64,000 bases of DNA from CADEEX01 sp964577955 (GTDB lineage Bacteria > Acidobacteriota > Vicinamibacteria > Vicinamibacterales > CAVVIG01). Within the stretch, counting starts at the first letter, position 1. Each line of letters begins with the position of its first letter. The notes under the pieces were generated by a model, which saw only the letters and a program-made list of their open reading frames with translations, was not told the origin of the DNA and did no database searches. Where the stretch lies: NCBI GenBank assembly GCA_964577955.1, contig CAZOAZ010000026.1:20902-84901 (forward strand), read 5' to 3'. Below, one piece after another: positions 57,463 to 64,000 of this stretch. Made by a program: the position numbers and the translations under genes.

Positions 57463-59730
57463 CTAGCGCGAACTTCCGCTCGGCGCGGCGACGTTGAAGA
57501 TCAGATTCTTCGGCGACGGGCCGAACGACGCCCAGGTCACGACCGCTGTCTGCTCGACGCCCGGCTTCGACCAGTCGCAGACGCCGCCGGCGAAGATGCC
57601 TTTGAGGCGTGTCATGTCGCCGGCGCTCAGCGTGACCTTGTAATCCTTCGCGTCCACCGGCTTCAGCTGGCACTTCATGATATTCGCGGCGAGCGGCCCG
57701 CCGGCTTCGACGCGCGGCGCCGAGTAAACCGGATACAGCTCGCTGCACGTCGAAACCGGCTTGCTGGTGAAGGGCAGATCGTCCTTGATGAACCGCGGCG
57801 GCTCCGACTTGTCGAAGCAGCCGTCGACGGCCTCCGCGGGCCTGGCCCGGAGCATCTTGGTCCGCTGCGGGTCGCTCGAGGTGTCGGTCTTGTACGCGAG
57901 CACCCACTTGTCGAAGATCTGTTGCGCCTTGTCCTCCGAGATGCTCCGCCACATCATCATGTTGGCCGAGCTGCCGCCGTTGGCCTGGCGGACCCGTTCG
58001 CGCAGCGCGAAGTGGAACCAGCCGTAGTGGTAGCCGCCGGTTTCGTTTGAGGTCGCGTTGTCGATGATCGGGATCGATTTGAGCCCGCCGTTGGCGCCGA
58101 GCATCAGGCCGGCCTGGTAGGCGCGGCGGATCGCGCCGGTGTCGCCGACCGCGCGGGTCGGGGTGTAGTTGGCGTCCTGGTCGAAGCCGCCGATCTGCTC
58201 GTTCAGATCGAGGAACTGCGCGACCGTGATTGCGCCGCTGTTCAGCGCGTTGAGCCCGTACTGCACGCCGGTGTTGTCGAAGGTGCGGCGGGCCGCGCCG
58301 GTGGCCGGATTCACGCCGTAGATGTTCTTCGCCGCGTCGAACACCGTCGGCCGGGCGCCGTGCGGATTCTTGACCGGGTCGTAGCGCAGCTCCGGCGGCA
58401 CCGCCGCATTGAACCGCGCCGACTGATAACCCGCGATGTCTTCGCGTCCGGCCACCGGATCGGTCCGCTGCGACTGATTGGCCGCGTCGATGAACGCCTT
58501 CATCCCGTGATAGCCGGTGATCGCCTTCACTTGCGCTTCGCTCAACGCCGTGGCCGGCAGGCTCTCGAGGTAGTGCGCCACCAGGTGTGCGTCGAGACCG
58601 GACGAGGCGATCGCGAGCGCATCGGGGAACGTGGCGCGGATGTCGACGCCGTCGATCAATCCGGGGAACGCGTCGGCGACCTGCAGGCTCGTGTACGCCC
58701 CGCCGGACCCGCCCGTGCTGATCGTGTAGAGCGGGACGCCGAAGGTTTCGATGAAGTGTTCCTTGCCCATCATCGTCGTTTCGCCGGCGAGGAACGCGTT
58801 GCAGCTGTTGGTCGGGTGATTCAGCGTGTTGTTGAAGACGCCGTAGCCTTTCGCGAGCCGCGCTTCGTCGAGGACGCTGACGCCGAGCGCCGCGCCCTGG
58901 ATGTACCAGCCGCTCGGGCAGCCGCTGCCGTGGACCGCGAGCAGCCGGCGGTTCCAGCCTTTCGGCGGCGCGAACGGCGTCGGCGCGGATTCGCTGCTCG
59001 GATCGTGAAGGATCGCGTTCTGGTAGATCCCGCGATCCATCGTCCCGGTCTCGACGCGGACGATGAAGGGGACGCTCACACCTTCAGACGTGACGGTGGT
59101 CGCGACGTCGGCGGGACGCCGGGTCAGGTCGGTCATCGGCTTCCACCACGGCGCCGGCGTCCGGCGGGCGCGAGCGGCCGCATCGGCGTCGTCCGGCTCG
59201 GGGTCGCGCGGCCGGGGCGCGGCCGCAGCCGTCGACTTGTAGATGTACTGCACGACAGTCTTGGCCGAGCAGTTGGCATCAGTCGGCGCGCCGAGTGTCG
59301 TGCCGTCGGGCAGCTTGAAATCGTTGGTCTGGCAGATGAACGGCTGCTGCCACGGACCCGAGATCACCGGGCCGGTGATCGGATAGTTCGTGATGTCGAG
59401 GGCGGCGCGCGCTGAGCCTGCGCTCGCTTCGAGCGTGCTCTTGCCGAGCGGCAGTCCGGTGACGACGCCTTGCAGCGTGTTGCGATCGCCCGGGCGGAAC
59501 GCCGCCGTCAGGTCGCGGCCGCCGGCGGTGATGCGTGCGGCCGAGGCCGCGGTTCCCGCGGGCAGCGACACCTGCACCAGCACGTCGCCGCCCGTGACGA
59601 GCGCGGCGTCGGTTGACAGCGCGCGGATCGCGAGGGCGCCAGGCGCCGCGTTCTGCTGCAGCGCCACGACCGACACCGTGCCGGCGAACGCGGCGACGGC
59701 GAGCGTTTTCACGATGCGTTCTCTTCGCAT
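57463..59730 (-). CDS. DUF6351 family secreted protein (hydrolase-like)
   Basis: A 755-residue exported protein with a signal peptide (MRRERIVKTLAVAAFAGTVSVVAL). N-terminal Ig-like region (about 30-120), then a long alpha/beta-hydrolase-like part with VHGSGCPSGWYIQGAALG, and a nucleophile elbow ISTGGSGGAYTSLQVAD (GxSxG-like, Ser about 340). This is the DUF6351/tannase-like layout seen in acidobacteria and proteobacteria; the substrate is probably an ester of plant or microbial origin. It starts one base after the antiporter stop (TGATATG), with AGAGG before the ATG, so it is operonic with the antiporter gene. Confidence 0.82.
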   Translation of the reverse strand: MRRERIVKTLAVAAFAGTVSVVALQQNAAPGALAIRALSTDAALVTGGDVLVQVSLPAGTAASAARITAGGRDLTAAFRPGDRNTLQGVVTGLPLGKSTLEASAGSARAALDITNYPITGPVISGPWQQPFICQTNDFKLPDGTTLGAPTDANCSAKTVVQYIYKSTAAAAPRPRDPEPDDADAAARARRTPAPWWKPMTDLTRRPADVATTVTSEGVSVPFIVRVETGTMDRGIYQNAILHDPSSESAPTPFAPPKGWNRRLLAVHGSGCPSGWYIQGAALGVSVLDEARLAKGYGVFNNTLNHPTNSCNAFLAGETTMMGKEHFIETFGVPLYTISTGGSGGAYTSLQVADAFPGLIDGVDIRATFPDALAIASSGLDAHLVAHYLESLPATALSEAQVKAITGYHGMKAFIDAANQSQRTDPVAGREDIAGYQSARFNAAVPPELRYDPVKNPHGARPTVFDAAKNIYGVNPATGAARRTFDNTGVQYGLNALNSGAITVAQFLDLNEQIGGFDQDANYTPTRAVGDTGAIRRAYQAGLMLGANGGLKSIPIIDNATSNETGGYHYGWFHFALRERVRQANGGSSANMMMWRSISEDKAQQIFDKWVLAYKTDTSSDPQRTKMLRARPAEAVDGCFDKSEPPRFIKDDLPFTSKPVSTCSELYPVYSAPRVEAGGPLAANIMKCQLKPVDAKDYKVTLSAGDMTRLKGIFAGGVCDWSKPGVEQTAVVTWASFGPSPKNLIFNVAAPSGSSR

Positions 59731-59731
59731 A

Positions 59732-60982
59732 TCAGCCTCTGAAGAACACGACGGTGACCAGCACGAACACCGGGATCAGAATGGCGCCACTGTACAGCAT
59801 GTACCCGCCAAAACTGGGCATTTTCACCCCCCGGCTTTCGGCAATGGAACGGACCATGAAATTGGGACCGTTACCGATGTACGAATTGGCGCCCATGAAG
59901 ACCGCACCCAGGCTGATCGCGGCAAGAATCTCGTGCGGGACGCCGACGATTTCGTTCGCGAGGTGCTGCCCCTGAGCGAGAGCGAGGAACGTCAGATACG
60001 TGGGCGCGTTGTCGAGGAAGCTCGAGAGCGAGCCGGCGGCCCAGAAGAACTGCCACGGCTCGGTCACTCCCAGCTCCGCGCCGCGGGCGCGCAGAATGTC
60101 GAGTGCCGGCATCATCGTCATGAAGATGCCCAGGAAGACAACGGCGACTTCGACGATCGGCCCCAGCGAGAAGTGGTTCGCGTGGTGGAGGTGTGGATTG
60201 GTGCGCAGCCACGAGGCCGCGACGAGCCCGAGCATCGCGGCTTCGCGCCAGCCGGACGGCAGGAACGCTGTAGCCAGGACGACGCCGCCGAGCAGCACGA
60301 GGTTCTCCTTGCCGGCGACGCGCAGTGGCTTGATCTTCGTCCGGTCGAGCGTGAGCCGTTCCGGCGGTTCCTTGGCGTGGAGGATGGTGTCCCAGATGAA
60401 GTAGATCGCCAGCAGTACGACATTCGCGAACAGCCATTCAGGCGCGAGGCGGAAGGTCCACGTGAACGGGACGCCCTGGAGGTAGCCGAGGAAGAGCGGC
60501 GGATCGCCAAGCGGCGTGAGGCAGCCGCCGATGTTCGACACCAGGAAGATGAAGAACAGGACGGTGTGCACGACGTACTTGCGCTCGGCGTTGGTGTGGA
60601 GCAACGGTCGGATCACCAGCATCGACGCGCCGGTGGTGCCGACGAACGAAGCGAGCAAGCCGCCGAGGCCGAGAAACGCGACGTTGACCCAGGGGCGCGC
60701 CTCGAGGTCGCCGTCCATCACGACCCCGCCCGCGATGTAGAACAGGCTGCCGAGCAGGATCATGAACGAGACGTAGTCTTCAGCGGTATGGGCAATCGCG
60801 TCCGGTGCGTGCACGAAGTAGTAGATCAGCACCGGGACGCCGAGCACCAGCGACACGAGCAGCTTGCGCGAGTTCGGTTCCCAGAAGTGAGGAACGGCAA
60901 GCGGCAGGATCGCGATGCCGAGGAGCAGCGTGGCAAAAGGAAGAATCCAGGCGACGGCGGGGACGAAGACCGCGTGTTCCAT
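59732..60982 (-). CDS. Sodium:proton antiporter (NhaD/citrate-transporter superfamily)
   Basis: A 416-residue protein with 11-12 helices of the ion transporter (IT) superfamily. Typical segments are FLGLGGLLASFVGTTGASMLVIRPLL (about 115-140), FLVSNIGGCLTPLGDPPLFLG (about 155-178), and the C-terminal FLDNAPTYLTFLALAQ and SYIGNGPNFMVRSIAE. They match the NhaD/CitMHS-like Na+/H+ antiporters. ATG 60982 is chosen as upstream codons are not membrane-like. Expected role: sodium export or pH balance. It overlaps nothing but is followed after one base by the DUF6351 gene, an unusual transporter-hydrolase operon. Confidence 0.88.
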   Translation of the reverse strand: MEHAVFVPAVAWILPFATLLLGIAILPLAVPHFWEPNSRKLLVSLVLGVPVLIYYFVHAPDAIAHTAEDYVSFMILLGSLFYIAGGVVMDGDLEARPWVNVAFLGLGGLLASFVGTTGASMLVIRPLLHTNAERKYVVHTVLFFIFLVSNIGGCLTPLGDPPLFLGYLQGVPFTWTFRLAPEWLFANVVLLAIYFIWDTILHAKEPPERLTLDRTKIKPLRVAGKENLVLLGGVVLATAFLPSGWREAAMLGLVAASWLRTNPHLHHANHFSLGPIVEVAVVFLGIFMTMMPALDILRARGAELGVTEPWQFFWAAGSLSSFLDNAPTYLTFLALAQGQHLANEIVGVPHEILAAISLGAVFMGANSYIGNGPNFMVRSIAESRGVKMPSFGGYMLYSGAILIPVFVLVTVVFFRG

Positions 60983-61065
60983 GTGAGCGCGAGCGTAGCG
61001 GTCGCCACGACACACGTCAATGCCGCGCGGCGGGCGCGGGCGACAACGATGTCGGATTGCCGCGG

Positions 61066-62697
61066 CTACTGCTGGGTGGTTCGGCGGATCTCGGCGAGCG
61101 CCGGGACGTCGCTGTCGGCGTCGCGCCAGATCTCGCGAAGTTCGGCGGCGTATTTGAGAGCAGCCGCGGGCTGATTGGCCGCTGCGGCCGCTCGCGACGC
61201 GCCGAGGAGCAGCGCCGTCCGCCGGCGGTAGATCCGCATGCCGTCCTGAAACGCCTTGAGCGCTACCGCCGGTTTACCCGCGGCGAGCAGCATCTCGCCG
61301 TGCAGTTCGTGCGGCGGTTTGTACGGGCTCGGCGGACCGAAGTGCGTGTAAATCTGCGCGAGATCCAGCGCCGCAGCGTCGGCGAGCAGCACGAGCGCCT
61401 TGTCCCGCTGACCGTCCGCGGCCGCAATCACCGCTTCGAGTTCGTTGCGCATGATCCGCGCCGTGGCCGTGCGTCCGTCGAGCGCGCCGATCTCCTGACG
61501 AGCCCGCGCCAGATCGCCACGTGCCGCGCTGGCCAGCGCGAGGGCGAAGCGAAGATTCGGGCCCGGCACCTGGGCCTCGTCCACGAGCTTTCGAAGCGCG
61601 TCGAGCGATTGCGGATCGCGAGTTTCGACGACGTACTGCGCGAGCGTTCCGGCGAGTGTCGCCGCGATCTCGGGCGCGTGGCCGCTCGCCTCGTAGTCAC
61701 GCCGCGCGCGATCGATCATCGCGCGCGCCCGGCCGTACTGTCCGAGCTGCAGATAGCCGTACTGCGCGTAGGTCAGCAGATGTCCGTAGTCGTGATTGTT
61801 GAGATCCTGCAGCTTGAAGCCGTGCTGTGCCGACCACTGCATCGAGAGCTCGAAGGCCTGCCAGTTCAGGTCCGCCATTTCCTTCCAGAGCCCGAGCTGC
61901 GCGGAGATATGCGTCGGCAGGTGACGCGCTTCGGGTCCGTCCGGATTCTTCGCGATGTAGAGCCGCGCCGCATCGGCACCGAGATCGGCATGGACCGGAT
62001 CGTCGACCGATTGGATGTAGTAGCGCGGTGCGCCCGGGTGACTGGGGCGACGGCGGAGCACCTCCAGCGCGATCGCCGCGGTCCGCATCCGTTCGGGCAT
62101 CTCCGCGTCGGTGCGCTCGAACTGCACGACGCGCGACACCGCCCAGAACGCCATCGCTTCGTCGTCATTTGGATACGCCGCGGAAATGGCGCCCATGGCT
62201 TCCGCGTAGCGTTTGAGCTGACCCGACGTGTTGGCTGCCGCGTAATTCGTCAGGCGGCCAGCCAGCTCGCCCGAGGGATAGAGCACCTCCAGCGCGGCGA
62301 CGAACGCCTTCTCACGTGCCGTCGGCGCTTTGGCGGCCCGCGCGGCGGGCGTGGCACCGAGACGCGCGATGATGGCGCGCGCCGGCTCCGGTTCGTACTC
62401 GCGCCAGATCGGGCGGTAATACGACATCGCCTCGCCCCAGTAAGCCATCGCGAAATTTGGATCCGCCTGTTGCGCCGCGTGAAATTCGCGCGCCGCGTCC
62501 GGGTACATGAACAGGTGCATCAGCGTCACGCCGCGGCTGAAGTGATCCTGCGCGGCGGCATTGGTCGTTGACGTCGGGAATTCGATCGACCAGGTCGGCG
62601 CCGCCTGTCGCGACGGCGACTGCGCGCCGAGGCCGAGCGCACTGACAATGACGAGAGCGGCCGCGGTGCCGGGCACGCGCGTGGCTGTCGAGTTCAT
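61066..62697 (-). CDS. Secreted TPR-repeat protein
   Basis: A 543-residue exported protein: signal MNSTATRVPGTAAALVIVSALGLGAQ, then AAQDHFSRGVTLMHLFMYPDAAREFHAAQQADPNFAMAYWGEAM, the first of some ten TPR-like helical pairs. HxxY-type residues RYYIQSVDDPVHADLG and LPTHISAQLGLWKEM are typical of a conserved acidobacterial TPR family. Probably a periplasmic scaffold; no enzyme motif is seen. ATG 62697 follows AGGAGGCCTC, a strong ribosome site. Upstream in-frame codons are discarded. Confidence 0.8.
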   Translation of the reverse strand: MNSTATRVPGTAAALVIVSALGLGAQSPSRQAAPTWSIEFPTSTTNAAAQDHFSRGVTLMHLFMYPDAAREFHAAQQADPNFAMAYWGEAMSYYRPIWREYEPEPARAIIARLGATPAARAAKAPTAREKAFVAALEVLYPSGELAGRLTNYAAANTSGQLKRYAEAMGAISAAYPNDDEAMAFWAVSRVVQFERTDAEMPERMRTAAIALEVLRRRPSHPGAPRYYIQSVDDPVHADLGADAARLYIAKNPDGPEARHLPTHISAQLGLWKEMADLNWQAFELSMQWSAQHGFKLQDLNNHDYGHLLTYAQYGYLQLGQYGRARAMIDRARRDYEASGHAPEIAATLAGTLAQYVVETRDPQSLDALRKLVDEAQVPGPNLRFALALASAARGDLARARQEIGALDGRTATARIMRNELEAVIAAADGQRDKALVLLADAAALDLAQIYTHFGPPSPYKPPHELHGEMLLAAGKPAVALKAFQDGMRIYRRRTALLLGASRAAAAANQPAAALKYAAELREIWRDADSDVPALAEIRRTTQQ

Positions 62698-62803
62698 GAG
62701 GCCTCCTGCGCTATCAACGCGTTCCGCGCCGGGCGCGAAGCGCCCGGCGGCATTATAGACGCGCGTCCTCGTAGAATGGCGCGCGCTGATTGGCAGGACA
62801 GCA

Positions 62804-63274
62804 ATGGCCAAGACCATCAAGAGAGCGAAACCGCGGCGTTCAGCATCCGAAGCGAAGACCAAGGTGACGACGGCCCCGGTGGCCGCGTTTCTCGCCTCGG
62901 TCACCGACGACCGCGTTCGCCGCGACTGCCGCGCGATCGCGACGATGATGGAGCAGGCGACCGGGTCGGCGCCGAAGCTTTGGGGTAAGAACATCGTCGG
63001 CTTCGGCACGTATCGCTACACGTACGCGACCGGCAAGGAAGGCGACTGGCCGATCGTCGCGTTTTCGCCGCGCAAGACCAACCTGACGCTCTACATCGCG
63101 CCGGACTTCGACGGCCGGGCCGCGCTCCTCGAGGCGCTGGGCAAGCATTCGTGCGGCGCCTCGTGCGTGTACATCAAGCGTCTCGCGGATGTCGATACGG
63201 CCGCGCTCAGACGCCTCATCGCCGCCGGGGTGCAGCACACGCGGCGCAAGTACGGAACCGCACCGAGAACCTAG
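62804..63274 (+). CDS. DUF1801 domain protein
   Basis: A 156-residue cytosolic protein. After a basic head (MAKTIKRAKPRRSASEAKTKV), the DUF1801 (YdhG-like) domain spans about 25-150: VAAFLASVTDDRVRRDCRAIATMMEQATG, LWGKNIVGFGTYRYTYATGKEGDWPIVAFSPRKTNLTLYI, CVYIKRLADVDTAALRRLI. The family is small, has no known reaction and is widespread in soil bacteria. The start follows 20 bases after a hairpin-free gap; divergent from the TPR gene. Confidence 0.83.
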   Translation: MAKTIKRAKPRRSASEAKTKVTTAPVAAFLASVTDDRVRRDCRAIATMMEQATGSAPKLWGKNIVGFGTYRYTYATGKEGDWPIVAFSPRKTNLTLYIAPDFDGRAALLEALGKHSCGASCVYIKRLADVDTAALRRLIAAGVQHTRRKYGTAPRT

Positions 63275-63338
63275 AACCCGCACCTAGAACCTTGCACCTA
63301 GAACCTTGCACCTAGAACCTTGCACCAGGCACCTCGAA
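63266..63338. repeat. CTAGAACC/TTGCACC word array
   Basis: CCTAGAACCTTGCACC repeated about three times with variants, from inside the DUF1801 gene end to 63338. It abuts a -10-like TAGTCT (63343-63348) upstream of the NHL gene and shares words with the right arm of the 52440 array. Confidence 0.75.
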
Positions 63339-63376
63339 CGAGTAGTCTTCCCTGTTCCTTACCGGAGGCTGCAAGA

Positions 63377-64000
63377 ATGAAGCGCTATCTGACATTCTCC
63401 TTTACCGCTCTGTCGCTGGCCGCGGCGATGGCGGTCGTGCTCCCCGTCTCGCGTTCGGTGTCGGCGCAGACGCGGGCGACCGCGACCAACGTGCCGGTCA
63501 TCCCGCACGAGGCCGTGCCGAATTTCTTCAAGAACGCGCCGGGCATCTACACCGGCGAGAACATGGGCATTTCGACCGACTCGAAGGGCAACATCTACAT
63601 CTATCACCGCGCCTATGAGACGCGGCTCTTCCAGTACAACCCGACGGGTACCTTCGTGCGCGAGATCGGCCGTGGCAATTACGGCTTCGCCTTCGCGCAC
63701 TCGGTCCGCGTGGACGCCCAGGACAACATCTGGGCCGTCGACGAAGGCACCGACATGCTCGTGAAGTTCAGCCCGGAGGGGAAGGTGCTGATGACGATCG
63801 GGCGCCGTACTGATCCGGTGTTCTCGGTCGGGAACATGCCGGGCCAGGGCGGCTTCCACGGCCGCAACGAGAAGTACCGCTTCGGCCGCGAAACCGACGT
63901 CGCGTTCGATCAGCAGGGCAACATCTTCGTGTCCGACGGCTACAGCGACGGCCGCGTCGTGAAGTACGACAAGACCGGACGCTTCCTGAAGGCCGTCGGC
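63377..64000 (+). CDS. Secreted NHL/6-bladed propeller protein, truncated by window end
   Basis: The frame is open from ATG 63377 (GGAGGCTGCAAGA before it) to the last base, 208 codons. A signal peptide (MKRYLTFSFTALSLAAAMAVVLPVSRSVSA) is followed by NHL-type repeats: MGISTDSKGNIYIYHRAYETRLFQYNPTGTFVREIG, SVRVDAQDNIWAVDEGTDMLVKFSPEGKVLMTIG and VAFDQQGNIFVSDGYSDGRVVKYDKTGRFLKAVG. Family relatives include peptidylamidoglycolate-lyase-like and sugar-lactonase-like propellers. The function cannot be assigned from this part. Confidence 0.88.
   Translation, partial: MKRYLTFSFTALSLAAAMAVVLPVSRSVSAQTRATATNVPVIPHEAVPNFFKNAPGIYTGENMGISTDSKGNIYIYHRAYETRLFQYNPTGTFVREIGRGNYGFAFAHSVRVDAQDNIWAVDEGTDMLVKFSPEGKVLMTIGRRTDPVFSVGNMPGQGGFHGRNEKYRFGRETDVAFDQQGNIFVSDGYSDGRVVKYDKTGRFLKAVG

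Overview
The window looks like chromosomal DNA of a high-GC, didermic soil bacterium, most likely an acidobacterium close to the Vicinamibacteria. This rests on the PadR plus acidobacterial-type MacB/FtsX permease pair at the left end, the set of large secreted peptidases, amidohydrolases and DUF-type proteins, the ECF sigma/Ser-Thr kinase pair, and the many dispersed intergenic repeats. The taxonomy is inferred from gene content, not from a marker gene. I see no rRNA or tRNA gene, CRISPR array, transposase, prophage or plasmid function. Both ends are cut inside genes (DoxX-like at 1, NHL-type at 64000).

Layout. 1-9.9 kb: DoxX-like fragment, padR and its ABC-type permease, a YffB-like thioredoxin-fold protein, two metal-dependent amidohydrolases, a pteridine-reductase-like SDR, a secreted VWA-like protein, a PilZ protein, a small basic protein. 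9.9-16.3 kb: membrane glycosyltransferase, lytic transglycosylase, DUF350 protein, methyltransferase, a soluble chemoreceptor-like protein with reversed domain order, a monoheme cytochrome and an esterase. 16.3-22.4 kb: a tightly coupled three-gene operon encoding a membrane protein with an alpha/beta-barrel-like N-terminus, a DyP-type peroxidase, and a catalase-fold/membrane/patatin fusion. 22.4-26 kb: ECF sigma factor and a Ser/Thr kinase-TolB-like-TPR protein in convergent overlap, then a broken small lipoprotein gene. 26-35 kb: membrane-anchored spermidine-synthase-like protein, AlkZ-like protein, DinB, ArfB, M14 peptidase and an EF-P/EfpL-type factor. 35-44.7 kb: metallo-beta-lactamase-fold protein, histidine phosphatase, MFS and Na/Pi transporters, and a patatin next to a GMC oxidoreductase. 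44.7-57.4 kb: envelope genes (outer-membrane protein, FkbM methyltransferase, ExeA-like ATPase, second AlkZ-like protein, twin beta-helix protein, DUF4159, Kir channel, three polyprenol/membrane glycosyltransferase-type genes). 57.4-64 kb: DUF6351 hydrolase, Na+/H+ antiporter, TPR protein, DUF1801, NHL protein.

Two things stand out. First, the peroxidase/catalase-fold/patatin operon suggests coupled lipid release and (hydro)peroxide chemistry at a membrane; a second lipase-redox pair (patatin plus GMC oxidoreductase) lies 20 kb away. Second, the non-coding DNA is heavily patterned. About fifteen short hairpins share the plan stem-TTTA/TTCA-stem, often in pairs between convergent genes. Some fifteen low-complexity word arrays (GGTGC/GCACC, TCCTTGGTCC, GGGGACT, GGTTCGAAG, GGCAGGCGGGG, GGTCAGACACC) fill intergenic gaps, frequently as inverted pairs around a perfect central palindrome or directly against a -10 box. 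Both repeat types have also entered coding sequence.
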